The position numbers and the translations under genes were made by a program. Under the pieces are notes generated by a model, which worked only from the letters and a program-made list of their open reading frames with translations, was not told the origin of the DNA and did not search any database. Of a DNA stretch of 64,000 bases, positions 1 to 9,898 are shown piece after piece; within the stretch, counting starts at the first letter, position 1, and each line of letters begins with the position of its first letter. This stretch comes from Coenobita brevimanus (Eukaryota; Arthropoda; Malacostraca; Decapoda; Coenobitidae): positions 6,247,001 to 6,311,000 of the forward strand of contig CM064713.1 of assembly GCA_032717465.1 (NCBI GenBank), given 5' to 3'.

Positions 1-877
1 GACAAAATCTCCTTTTCTGAGCAGTAGCAAGAACAACTTTTAGAAGATACAGCATGACGGCCCCCACACTGATAGCATATAAGGGGTCCTGGACAGTCAC
101 CGGTATGACTTTGTCTGCCACAAGAGATACAGACATCAGGGAGGCCAGCCTGTGCACGGCGGCAAAAACGGCTAACATGTCCATACCCCTGGCAGTGGAA
201 GCAGCGCTTTGGGGTTGGCACATACAGCTTCACAGGAATTGATAACCATGCTAGTTTCACGGATCTAGGCAATGCCAATTTGTCGAACGTCAAGAATAAT
301 GTCGCAGTCAGGTCAGAATCCCATCTATCTTTTTCTGAAGGTGCTCAACCTTCACCACACCAAACGACCGCAGCTCCTCCAACAGTCGCTCCGAGTATCG
401 GAGGATGTCCCGAGAGAAAATGACTCCCTTAGTTTGGTTAAATGTTCCATGAGGAACACAGGTAACCGCAGAGCCAGCAACAGAGGTCAGAGACATTAGG
501 CGAGAGCTTTCTTCCGGGAGGGACACCTCAATTAGAATACTTCCATCCCCCTGGGATGAAATCTTGGGCTCTCTTCCAAGGGATGAGACAATGGCACAGT
601 GTAATTCAAAGATATCAATATCTAGGACTGACCCTCCTACGGTGGATTTCATCACCAGATATTCTGCATATGATGTGGGCACAGGCTCTTCTGTGCTCAG
701 CCCCAGGGCTTTACTTACCCGATGCGACCGCCTCCCAGTCCCTGCTGAATGCTGGGGCAAAGGAGGACATTCACCAGGGGCCTGGTAAGGCTCTAAGGTG
801 ACAATATGGGAGTTTCCATGGACAGAGCTAGAGTTGTCAACGAAAGTTTGTTTAATGGCAGCCATATCCGTGTACAA
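1..877 (-). pseudogene. Jockey-like LINE ORF1 (gag-like, zinc knuckles), frameshifted and cut by the window edge
   Basis: This is a nucleic-acid-binding ORF1 of a non-LTR retrotransposon, which would coat the element's RNA. The first ATG is at 865-863 and the frame is open to a stop at 310-308. The downstream part continues in another frame from about 306 to base 1, so a one-base shift lies near 308. That second frame carries three CCHC-type zinc knuckles: the first starts CFHCQGYGHVSRFC at about 168-206, the second CISCGRQSHTGDC at about 108-145, and a third near 60-85. A hydrophobic stretch with LTFDKLALPRSVKL precedes the knuckles, as in Jockey-type gag proteins. The C-terminus and any ORF2 lie beyond the left edge. 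The clade is inferred from the knuckle layout only. Confidence 0.72.
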
Positions 878-1419
878 AAAACTTCATTCCCCCACCCCTC
901 CACCCACCATGGAGCCCAACAAGGAGAAGTCTTATGCCAGGGACAACACCACTGGCAACCCCAGGGGTAGCAGGAGAGTATACGCGGGTAACCACTGGGG
1001 GACCTGGGCGAGGGGGACTCCAGGACAATAGGAGCCACCAGATCCCCCAGTCCCCACTTGACTCTAGCCAACGCATGACCAGCCGACTGACCTGGTCGAG
1101 CCCAACCAGGACACCCGTCTAGCCAGAATAAGGGACCAAAGAGGTGTACTGCTAGATGCAGGGCGCATCATGCAGCATCACTCAACCCCAGGACTCCCGT
1201 CTCCCAGAATTATGGGACACCACACACGGCAAACACGTGGGAAGGCAACAGTCCCGCCCTAGATGGCAGATGGGCAGGGACTAACATCACCAGCATGCCT
1301 CCTCCACCAGTGATGTAGAGGGTCCTTGGTCCATGTGGTTGACAAATACCGAACCCTACAAAGGTAGGCATGCCTCCCGCGTAGGTGGCACTGCCAGCCA
1401 TGCTTCAAGCCCCGCCACC
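878..1419. other. No gene recognised; probable 5' flank of the leftward LINE
   Basis: GC-rich sequence with several short open frames on both strands, none resembling a known protein. It lies upstream of the leftward ORF1 and before the rightward LINE at 1420. It may be the 5' untranslated region of the former, but no boundary or target-site duplication can be seen. Confidence 0.4.
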
Positions 1420-2500
1420 ACGTCAAGGTGGTGGTGCGAAGAAGTAAGTATGGCTGTGGCTGAGAAAAGATGTCCATACAAAGTGTGGCTGCAGAGGAAT
1501 GAAAAGGTGCCATATGAGAGGTATAAGGAAAAGAGGAATAGGGCGAGAAGGGCTGTGGTGATGCTAAAGTGGCAGCAGATGAGAGGTGGGGTAGGAGATT
1601 GACTGAGAATTTTCAACAGAATAAGAAAATGCTTTGGAAGGGGGTGAAAAGGGTGCGAAAGGGAGAGTATGGGAAGGAAGAGCGAGTATATGCAGAGGAT
1701 GGAAGGATGTTAACTGAGATGGATGCAATTAGGAAGAGATGGGCAGAGTATTTTGAAAGATTGTTACATGTAGAGGAGGAAAGGGAGGCTGAGATTGTGG
1801 CAGATGGAAGGGTGCAAGGAATAAATGTGTTGGGAGAGTTGAAGGATTCTTTGATCATGATGGAGGAAGTGCAGGAGGCAGTAAATGAGATGAAAACAGG
1901 GAAAGCTGCAGGTATGGATGGGTGTGCTGTGGAATGCCTGAAAGATGGTGGAGCAACTATTGTTGACTGGTTAGTAAGATTGTTGAATGTGTGCCCTGTG
2001 CAAGGTATGGTGCCAATTGACTAGGCAAGTGCTTGTGTGGTCCTGCTGTATAAAGGTAAGGGTGATAAGTATGAATGTACCAGCTTTAGGGGTATAAGTC
2101 TGTTTAGTGTTGTAGGTAAGGTGTATGGTAGAGTGTTAATTAAAAGAGTCAAAGAGGGTACAGAAAGAGTGATTGGTGATGAGCAGTGTGGCTGTGGGAG
2201 AGTGAGGGGGATGCATGGATCAGGTGTTTGCTGTGAGACATGTGTGTGAAAAGTATTTACTGAAAGGTAAGGATGTGTTTTGGGCATTCATGGATTTAGA
2301 GAATGCATATGATAGAACTGATAGGGAGGCTTTGTGGACTGTTTTAAGATTGTATGGACTTGATGGTAGGTTACTAAAAGGAGTGAAATGTTTTTATGTA
2401 AACGGTAGAGAATGTGTAAGAGTGAGAAGTATTGTGAGTGACTGGTTTCCATGAGAGTGGGGCTGCAGCAGGGATGTGTGATGTCGCCTTGGTTGTTTAA
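1420..2500 (+). pseudogene. LINE family C, copy 1, 5' part of reverse-transcriptase ORF
   Basis: Non-LTR retrotransposon pol, decayed. It starts with a WWxxEV segment at about 1425, followed by a basic linker and the RT N-terminal motifs (KAAGMDG near 1900-1925, YKGKGDKYECTSFRGISL near 2050-2100, FMDLENAYDR near 2290-2320, GLQQGCVMSPWLFN near 2460-2500). Reading requires several frame changes and a TAG at about 2022, so no functional protein is made. It stops abruptly in the codons for WLFN at the TTAA at 2497-2500 and resumes at 13002. The same family recurs at 15.5-18 kb. Clade placement (RTE-like or other) is uncertain. The 5' end is truncated or not recognisable. Confidence 0.82.
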
Positions 2501-2575
2501 CCCTTAAAAGACAGGTGTCCGCATATGCTGTCCAACGGTACTAGGGCCAAAAAGACAGGTGTCTGCATATGCAGT

Positions 2576-2945
2576 CATGCCCCCCACCCACCCCAAACTC
2601 ACCCCACCCACCCCACCCTCCTACCACCACACCCACACACCATCCGCCACCCACCCCCAACCTCACCACCCTACTCCTCCCCCCACAAACCCCCACCACC
2701 CCATCCTCAAACCCCAATCGCCCCTCAACTCCCCCGACTGACCCCCCAATACTCTCCACAGCCCCCTATCACCCCTAACCCCCACCCTCCCACCACCCCA
2801 ACCCTCCCCACCCCCACCCCCATCCCCACATAATCCCGAATCCCCCCAGCCGCTTCCCCACTACCCCCCACTCCCCCCACCATCCTCCCATCACCCCCAA
2901 CCACCCCTCCACTACCCACCACCCCTATCCCCCACCCCCTTCCCC
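2576..2945. repeat. C-rich low-complexity tract, left half
   Basis: Long runs of CCCCAC, CCACCC and CCTCC with very few G on the plus strand. Open frames here (proline/threonine/histidine on one strand, glycine/valine on the other) are products of composition, not genes. The tract is split from its right half at 12660 by the LTR retrotransposon. Confidence 0.85.
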
Positions 2946-3496
2946 TGTAGGACTACATAATAGATAGATAGATAAATAGATAGATAGAGAGACAGATAGA
3001 AGCAGGAAGTCAAATGATGAGAAGGTGTTGTGTCTGCGAGAATCGAGCAGTGCTAAACATGCTTACACCCTCTTAACACTGAGGAAAGCTGACGACGGCG
3101 GCCAGTAAGGAGATGATGCAGTTAGCTGTCAGCAGTCCTCTCGTGAACAAAGATCCACAAGGAACACACGTGACACACCCCTGCTACGCCAGATTTTAGG
3201 AAAGAGAGGGTAGAAGGAGACAAGCGACCCTAGAGAGAGGTCGAGATGGAGATTAGCCTTAGAACAGAAAGAGAGAGAGATAGCAAGACAGGGAGGTAGC
3301 TACCCGGGACTTATACTCTTCCCATAGAGAGACCTGTTTAATATTTCCAAGACAAATAAAAATAGTCCCATACTATTCTTTACCTCTCCCGTCACTACAT
3401 GACATCTGGTGGGGAAACTACTACAAGATATAAAAGCCGCTCGACCACAAGTCTAAAATATACTTCTCTACAAGTAACTACAAAGTCTTTATGACA
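2946..3496 (+). repeat. 5' LTR
   Basis: Starts TGTAGGACTACATA, runs through a GATA-type simple repeat and ends TTTATGACA. It is identical in length (551 bp) to the 3' LTR, with five differences seen by eye. A TATA-like TATAAAAG lies at about 3429-3436, about 60 bp before the LTR end, and is the likely promoter. An AATAAA-containing stretch near 3354 could be a polyadenylation signal, although it lies upstream of the TATA box. Confidence 0.95.
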
Positions 3497-3498
3497 TT

Positions 3499-3513
3499 TG
3501 GTGGCAGCGAACG
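3499..3513 (+). promoter_or_regulatory. Putative tRNA primer-binding site
   Basis: The sequence TGGTGGCAGCGAACG starts two bases after the LTR. A TGG start right after the 5' LTR is what a tRNA 3' CCA end pairs with to prime minus-strand synthesis. The identity of the tRNA was not determined. Confidence 0.6.
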
Positions 3514-4565
3514 TATACGAACCTCGTCTACGAATCAACATTAAATTACTACAAAATATCAAGATTGAAAACAACCAACAACATCAGCTCCTGACAGTAT
3601 TCTCTCCATCCAGCCCCCTCCGTCTCCCAGATCATTACGCTGATGCAGAGGTCAAGAGATCACTCGACGCCTTGCAAGTAGCTTAACGACAAACCAGCAA
3701 ATCTGCGGACATCGTCTCCGAATTAAAAGCAAATTTCTACAAAAGCAACCGAGACTACAAGATTAGCTTCAGTTCTACATTGAATCCTACAAAATACAGT
3801 CTACAGTGCAAATAGTCTACAAAGTCTACAGCCATCTACAATCAACTACAGCCATCTACAATCAACTACAATTAACAACTCTACGTCGTCTGTATAATGT
3901 TCTACACGCACCTACAAGTAGCGGCAGTCTTCATCCCACAACGAGTAAATCACTAGAGAAAAGGACCGAGAAAACTTCCACATAGAAAAACGGAACAAAC
4001 AAACGAAGAGTGAGACACGACTCACAACTCATCTTACTCACTCGTCTTCACTCAAGTTACTCATCGCTACTCATTCACTCACCACAGCTACCAGTGTGGG
4101 AAGCCGACGTCACCATGTGCTGAGATGACATCACAACGCGAGTCTGCCATGCCAAGCAACGTGTGACTGACACCAGGCACTTCTCACCCACTACTCATTA
4201 CTCATTATTCACATAGCTCCTACTCATATTCACTTATTTTCACAGTTAAGTTGGAAATTCGACGTTCTATGCTGAGGTTTGCCTGGGACAGCCGTTAACC
4301 ACTACAAATACCAGGCCATGGAGTTTCCTGAGTAATATCGTCCATCAACACACCACTAGAATTATCAAGAGATCTTCAATCAAACCTGTATTTTCTTCCG
4401 AGATCGACTTTGTATCGACACACCTCTACGATCTGTATCAAGTGGGTAAAATTATACTTGCTCATTTCTTCTCAGTGCTAAAATTAGCTATATTCAACTT
4501 ATTTAATCATCTAGTTTGCTAGGACATAAATAAACAAGAGGCGTATTTCATAACATCATATCTTA
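3514..4565 (+). other. Long untranslated leader with CTACAA-rich repeats
   Basis: About 1 kb before gag. Between about 3545 and 3915 the word CTACA recurs many times, including two near-perfect copies of CAATCAACTACAGCCATC spacing near 3837-3870. From about 4010 to 4240 a second simple theme, ACTCAT/CTCACT, takes over. A short frame at 3498-3686 has no recognisable domain. The leader may hold packaging or translation signals; this is inference. Confidence 0.6.
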
Positions 4566-5867
4566 ATGACAGGAATATTTTCGCCACCACCCACGTTAAT
4601 ACCAGATGACACACAAATTGCCACAACATCAGACTCACAATTAAGAGACAGCCCACCCATTGTACAACCCTCACCACACGTTATAGATAAAGAAACAAAT
4701 ACGGGAGTTTCGGATGATGAGTGGGAAACCCCTTCAGACACAGAGAGTGTCGACTTTGCAGCTGCCTTGCATACGTATGCCAATATACTTAACAGGGTTC
4801 ACCGGTCCGGTCATACATATTCCACCATTCCCTCACATAACGATAAACTCATACAAGTTGAATTAACAGGGCAATCATTAAATATGAATCAAGAACCAAA
4901 TACTGCTGATCTAAAAACCACACCTCACGTTTTTGTGTATCACGAGGATAAGACTGCCCCAAAATTCTCTGGCACAGACAAGGATCGCATTGATGTCATT
5001 TCATTAATCAGTCAGTGCGAACAAATGTTCATCAAGCGCCACATACTAGATGAACAAGAGAAAATTGCTATTTTTTCATCTTGCATAAGCCAGGAAAGAT
5101 GTCCAGCAAGCAATTTATTGCGCTCCGATAAGCTACATCGTGCTAGGACATATGATGAATTTAAAACTGAATTTCTGAAGAAATTTTCTGGAGGTATGAA
5201 CTTCTTGCCAGGTATAATTCCAGAATTACATAAAATTGTAGATCTTGTAAGGGAGCACACTACAAACCATGTGCTCAGTGAAATAACTGCTGATGTCTCC
5301 ACAATCAAGAGAACCCTATTAGCTACTCTGGAGAATTCTAAGTGGATAACAGATGATGGAAAGATGTCCCCAGACCTCGTCGTGGACATCATTGGTTATG
5401 TAGCTGCCTTGTGTAAATTACCTGATAGAACCCTTAAGATCGCCAAAACAATCGCGTACACCCCAGGAATGTGCTTACTAGACTTAATGAATGAGGTAGA
5501 GATGCAGTGCAGTAAAGCAGGTGTGGTCGACACACATGCACATTCTGGTAGAATCAGGGTACCTGAGACAGTATCAGCTGTGAAAACATCTACACCGACC
5601 CCAAACAGAGAACAAAATCGATCGCGACCAGAAATGAGGCAGCCCAAACAAACAAAGACGCCTAGACCTCGTTCCCACACGCCTTCCTACAGGCAGTTTC
5701 ATAAGTTTTCGCGCAGCCCGAGCAGGTCTCGCGCCATAAACAACACTTTTTATGGGAAATCACCTCGTAGGTCACAGTCAAGGGATAGGTCCATTCTGTG
5801 TCATTATTGTGCAAAACCAGGACACACAAGGTATGAATGCTTTATCAAGGCAAAAGAGGATAATTAA
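4566..5867 (+). CDS. gag: Gag polyprotein of the LTR retrotransposon
   Basis: 433 codons. The N-terminal 110 residues are acidic and S/T/P-rich. The middle (residues about 130-320) resembles a Gypsy-type capsid region, with a FSGTDKDR-like start. The C-terminal third is basic with SR/RS-like runs (about 365-415) and ends in one CCHC zinc knuckle, CHYCAKPGHTRYEC (about 5805-5850). The frame then meets TAA at 5865-5867. It stays open beyond that to TAA at 6006-6008, and this extension encodes a second knuckle-like motif of the form C-x2-H-x4-H-x4-C at about 5892-5933. The TAA at 5865 may therefore be a nonsense mutation in this copy rather than the true end. Pol overlaps in the -1 frame. Start: first ATG of the open frame. 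Confidence 0.9.
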   Translation: MTGIFSPPPTLIPDDTQIATTSDSQLRDSPPIVQPSPHVIDKETNTGVSDDEWETPSDTESVDFAAALHTYANILNRVHRSGHTYSTIPSHNDKLIQVELTGQSLNMNQEPNTADLKTTPHVFVYHEDKTAPKFSGTDKDRIDVISLISQCEQMFIKRHILDEQEKIAIFSSCISQERCPASNLLRSDKLHRARTYDEFKTEFLKKFSGGMNFLPGIIPELHKIVDLVREHTTNHVLSEITADVSTIKRTLLATLENSKWITDDGKMSPDLVVDIIGYVAALCKLPDRTLKIAKTIAYTPGMCLLDLMNEVEMQCSKAGVVDTHAHSGRIRVPETVSAVKTSTPTPNREQNRSRPEMRQPKQTKTPRPRSHTPSYRQFHKFSRSPSRSRAINNTFYGKSPRRSQSRDRSILCHYCAKPGHTRYECFIKAKEDN

Positions 5868-5929
5868 AAGACACAAGGATTTGGTCCTTACTGTAGGCAT
5901 CATAGATACCAAGGGCACTGGACTAGTGA

Positions 5930-8692
5930 TTGCAAAACAGTAGAAAAAATTGTGTCTATGTTCAAATCGGGGGAAGACCAAGTCATGACAAAAAACGAAC
6001 AAACGTAAAGAAGAACAAGGTTAAACTTCACATAGGAGGCATGTTGGGAAATGAGTGTATCTTGATACCAGCGGTATGTGAGGATCAAAACGTTTCCTTA
6101 TTTTTAGATACAGGCTCTCCAGTGAACTTAATAACACATGAAGAACTAAACAGAATTCTTAAAAATAAAAAGAAAGTAACTTTTCTGGATGAAGCTGATT
6201 TAGAATTATACACAGTAGATGGTCAAGAGATTACAGTAAAAGGTATGATAAGATTAAATCTCAGTTTCACAGAAACTACAAGACCATTCTCTGCATTGTT
6301 CTATATCGTTGAAAACTTAGCAATTAAAGCTCATATGTTACTGGGCTTAAGATCCATGAGAACTGAGAACATAACTATACTCCCACAAATGAATGGAATA
6401 GACTTTGATAATGAATTCATAGAGGAAATACTTTCAGAGCCCTCACCGATTGGTAGAACAGAGCCAAAAAGAATTGGTAATATTAAAGGCTTAAACAAAC
6501 ATACACAAACAGATGAGTGTATAAATCCACTTACACCAGCAACCCCATCCTCCAGAATTAGTGACTCAGATAACAGTACTGATTTATCAATTTTTCCAGC
6601 CCATCTCACTAATGATTTGGTTATACCACCTAATTCATACATGAAGGTTACCATAAAGAGCAAATTACGGAATAGTACTGTTCTTGTCTTAGAAGAATTA
6701 TGTAAAGTAAAGGGATTGTCAGTAGAAAACGCATTATGTCATACGAACGACGAAGGGCTAACTCAGATATTCATTATTAATCACATGAATGGGGAAGTTC
6801 AGTTGAAGAAGGGAACTTGCATAGTTAATATTGAAAAATGTTTCGCCCCTGTGAAGGAAATAAATATTGGTGGAGTAACAAGTGAGATAAAATCTACGGA
6901 TAGAGAAAGAATAAAAGAGAATTTAATTCACTCAGGTGAATTTGACGAAGAAAATGATTTGTTAACCCTGCTGGAAACACACAGGGACACTGTAGCATTG
7001 CCCGGAGAACAATTAGGGTGTACTAACTTGATTAATCACATGATTAATGTGCACCCAGAAACACCACCAATTTTCGTACCAGCTTATCGCATACCACACT
7101 CCCAACGTACACTTGCAAATCAGTATGTCGATGAAATGTTAAAGTTTGGAATTATTGAGCCTTCAGTTTCTCCGTGGAACGCTCCCCTTTTCTTTGTGCC
7201 CAAGAGAAATGGAGAAATGCGTGCGGTAGTAGATTACCGTAAACTAAATAATCACACAATCCCAGACAGATTTCCCATGCCATTGCTAAGTGATGTTCTA
7301 CAGAATATTGGTCCTGAGAATAATATATTCTCGACCATCGATCTCCTAAACGGATACTATCAGATTCCGGTATCTCGGGAGTCACGTAAATACACTGCCT
7401 TTTCAACAAACAGAGGCCATTATCAATATACAAGAATGCCAATGGGACTGAGGACAGCCCCCGGTACGTTCCAGCGTCTTATGAATTACGTATTGTCCGG
7501 AATTTTAGGACAAGGAATATTTGTTTATCTTGACGATATTATTATCGCAACGAAGAATATTAAGGATCATCTCAGGAAATTAGACTTACTCTTACAAAAG
7601 CTTAGTGATGCTGGATTAAGAATTAAACTTTCTAAATGCAAATTTTGCTTTAAGGAAATAAATTTCTTAGGCCACAAATTAAGTTCTGATGGTATTCACA
7701 CCACTGATGACAAAATACAGGCAGTGAGAGATTTTCCTGAACCCACTACGACTGACAAAGTTAGACAATTTTTAGGTCTGGCTGGGTACTATAGGTCCTT
7801 CGTACCACAGTTCTCTCATATAGCCTTCCCTCTATTCCAACTACTCAAAAAAGATGCTGTATTCCAATGGGAAGAACAAAAAAGGGCATTTAACAATCTA
7901 AAAATTAAACTAACAAATGCACCTTGTTCAGCATATCCGAATTACACGAAATCATTTCTTATTTGTACAGACGCATCAGTTAAAGGATTAGGGGCTGTAC
8001 TGATGCAGGAAGATAAAAGAGGAAAGAATCAACCAATTGCATTTGCCAGCAGACAAACAAGAGGTGCGGAGAAAAATTATAGCACTACAGACTTAGAGGC
8101 ACTTGCAGTGATTTTTGCATTACAAAAGTTTCGAGATTTGGTATATGGTTACGAAATCCACTTATTCACCGACCATAAACCACTGGTGGGTATGTTTAAA
8201 GAAAAACTCCTTTCTGGGAGGAGAGCAAGATGGAAATGTACAGTTGAAAACTACAATGTACAAATACATTATATACAAGGTAAAATGAATATAGTAGCTG
8301 ACGCATTATCTAGGAACCCGAACACAATTCAGGTCGCGGCATTAGATCTCAAAGGAAATATCCCAAACCACGAGGATATCGCAAAGGCACAAAGACTTGA
8401 CCCAGTATGGTCAAAAGTAATATACAAGTTAGAAAGTGGAGATGACATACAATTACCCAAACTTCATGTCCCACTTGAAGAATTCACAATGGTCAATAAT
8501 ACATTATACAAAATTAACTCTAAACAACCAAAACGCCAAAGAAATACTAACCAGTTGGTAGTACCTAATGACATGATACCCCAAGTATTACGAATGATAC
8601 ACGACAGCCCACATGCAGGACACCCGGAAAGGATAAGACATTCAACCAAGCCCAGCTATTATATTACTGGCCTTCACTACGAAGAGATATAA
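5930..8692 (+). CDS. pol: Pol polyprotein: protease, reverse transcriptase, RNase H (5' part)
   Basis: The open frame starts without its own ATG at 5930 and is -1 to gag, so it is probably made by frameshifting. Protease: LFLDTGSPVNLI around residues 55-67 (aspartic DTG triad). Reverse transcriptase: SPWNAPLFFVPK at about 412, FSTIDLLNGYYQI at about 465, MPMGLRTAPGTFQR at about 503, and active-site FVYLDDII at about 530. RNase H: ICTDASVKGLGAVL at about 680, an E in TTDLEALAV at about 720, LFTDHKPL at about 745 and NIVADALSR at about 785. The linker then leads into the integrase HHCC domain, where the frame is lost at about 8620 and ends at a false stop at 8692. Conserved motifs are intact, which fits recent insertion. 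Confidence 0.93.
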   Translation: MQNSRKNCVYVQIGGRPSHDKKRTNVKKNKVKLHIGGMLGNECILIPAVCEDQNVSLFLDTGSPVNLITHEELNRILKNKKKVTFLDEADLELYTVDGQEITVKGMIRLNLSFTETTRPFSALFYIVENLAIKAHMLLGLRSMRTENITILPQMNGIDFDNEFIEEILSEPSPIGRTEPKRIGNIKGLNKHTQTDECINPLTPATPSSRISDSDNSTDLSIFPAHLTNDLVIPPNSYMKVTIKSKLRNSTVLVLEELCKVKGLSVENALCHTNDEGLTQIFIINHMNGEVQLKKGTCIVNIEKCFAPVKEINIGGVTSEIKSTDRERIKENLIHSGEFDEENDLLTLLETHRDTVALPGEQLGCTNLINHMINVHPETPPIFVPAYRIPHSQRTLANQYVDEMLKFGIIEPSVSPWNAPLFFVPKRNGEMRAVVDYRKLNNHTIPDRFPMPLLSDVLQNIGPENNIFSTIDLLNGYYQIPVSRESRKYTAFSTNRGHYQYTRMPMGLRTAPGTFQRLMNYVLSGILGQGIFVYLDDIIIATKNIKDHLRKLDLLLQKLSDAGLRIKLSKCKFCFKEINFLGHKLSSDGIHTTDDKIQAVRDFPEPTTTDKVRQFLGLAGYYRSFVPQFSHIAFPLFQLLKKDAVFQWEEQKRAFNNLKIKLTNAPCSAYPNYTKSFLICTDASVKGLGAVLMQEDKRGKNQPIAFASRQTRGAEKNYSTTDLEALAVIFALQKFRDLVYGYEIHLFTDHKPLVGMFKEKLLSGRRARWKCTVENYNVQIHYIQGKMNIVADALSRNPNTIQVAALDLKGNIPNHEDIAKAQRLDPVWSKVIYKLESGDDIQLPKLHVPLEEFTMVNNTLYKINSKQPKRQRNTNQLVVPNDMIPQVLRMIHDSPHAGHPERIRHSTKPSYYITGLHYEEI
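5990..5996 (+). promoter_or_regulatory. Candidate -1 ribosomal frameshift site (AAAAAAC)
   Basis: The heptamer A AAA AAC is phased correctly for the extended gag frame (codons AAA 5991-5993 and AAC 5994-5996). It lies 10 bases before the gag-frame stop at 6006, inside the region where the pol frame (-1 relative to gag) is open. This matches the established X XXY YYZ slippery-site rule used by many retroelements. No downstream pseudoknot was modelled. Confidence 0.6.
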
Positions 8693-9807
8693 ACAATCAT
8701 ATAGACAGATGCGAATCATGTGCAGAACACAAAGGATACCCAATCACACCTGCACCGATGGGTAATTACCCAGTACCACATCAACCATGGGACGTTGTCG
8801 CTGTTGATTTACTCAAGATGCCATTATCATACAATAATAACCTATACTTATTCGTAGCAACGGATCATTTTTCCCGTTATGTCATTTTAGCTTCAATTAA
8901 AGATAAGACAGCAGAGACAGTAGCAAAGGCAATAACAGATAATGTAATATGTCGCTTTACTACCCCAAAGGTATTAATAAGTGATAATGGAGGAGAATTT
9001 AATTCTGAGATCTTACAAGAAATATGTAAACAATACAACATCAAAAAGGTTAACGTTTTGGCCTATCACCCAGCATCGAATGGGTTGGTAGAGAGACAAA
9101 ATAAAAAGGTATTAGATGTGCTACGACACATTCTCAGTGAAAATTATGCAAGCTGGGATGATTGGATTCCCAGAGTAGAGGCCTCCATTAATGGGTCTAT
9201 AAATAAATCCATTGGTGACACACCACATTTCATTATATATGGCACAGATAAAAAATTACCATATGAGCTCCTAGAAGGTGACAGCATGCCTATATACAAT
9301 TACGATGATTACTCTAAACTCCGTTTACGTGAATTCCAGGACATTCACAAAAGAGCGAAAAAACAATTAACGATGTCCAAGGAAGAAATGACGGAGGCAT
9401 TTAATAAGAAGGCAAAAGATTCACCTATCAGCTTAGGAGACATTATTTACGGAGTCATTCATACGAGAGACAATAAATTATCCCCTAAATTTGAGGGCCC
9501 ATACAGAGTAATTAACATACAAGCAAACAAAGTTTTAATTAAGTCACTTTCAAGTGGCGAGGAAAAACAAGTTCATATTGACCATTTAAAACGAGTTTCA
9601 AGGGAATTATCACATAATTATTCAGCCTTGGATACAACCGAACAGGTGAACGTACCTCAAGAAACCAAGCAAGAACACAACAATGATTACAAAAAGAAAT
9701 TAAGGTCATATACCAAACAATCGAACATAGGTGCAACTGTTCCAATAAAATCTACAGTACATCATTTACGAGAATTAAATATCGATTTAAACTCCTTCTA
9801 TAAATGA
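8620..9807 (+). CDS. pol: Pol, integrase part, in a shifted frame
   Basis: Continues pol after a one-nucleotide frameshift at about 8620, inside the zinc-binding domain. The histidine pair lies before the break and the CESC pair after it, at about 8710-8720. The catalytic core shows the D,D-35-E layout: D in VVAVDLLKM (about 8800), D in LISDNGGEF (about 8980) and E in NGLVERQNKK (about 9090). The C-terminal region, with GDIIYGVIH and SPKFEGPYRVI (about 9440-9510), fits the GPY/F module of Gypsy integrases. It ends at TGA 9805-9807. The first ATG in this frame is at 8758, but this is not a separate gene start. Confidence 0.9.
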   Translation, partial: TPGKDKTFNQAQLLYYWPSLRRDINNHIDRCESCAEHKGYPITPAPMGNYPVPHQPWDVVAVDLLKMPLSYNNNLYLFVATDHFSRYVILASIKDKTAETVAKAITDNVICRFTTPKVLISDNGGEFNSEILQEICKQYNIKKVNVLAYHPASNGLVERQNKKVLDVLRHILSENYASWDDWIPRVEASINGSINKSIGDTPHFIIYGTDKKLPYELLEGDSMPIYNYDDYSKLRLREFQDIHKRAKKQLTMSKEEMTEAFNKKAKDSPISLGDIIYGVIHTRDNKLSPKFEGPYRVINIQANKVLIKSLSSGEEKQVHIDHLKRVSRELSHNYSALDTTEQVNVPQETKQEHNNDYKKKLRSYTKQSNIGATVPIKSTVHHLRELNIDLNSFYK

Positions 9808-9898
9808 AATAACAGCCAACCGTAACGCACACCATCACTATCATCAACCACAGCTTTATAGGAAATTAATAGATTTTTTTTTTTTTCGGTAGGTTACG

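Noticed and set aside
2525..2922. Several overlapping open frames of 60-102 codons on both strands
   Set aside because: They are products of the C-rich tract (only P/T/H/S or G/V/W residues), with no domain or start context.
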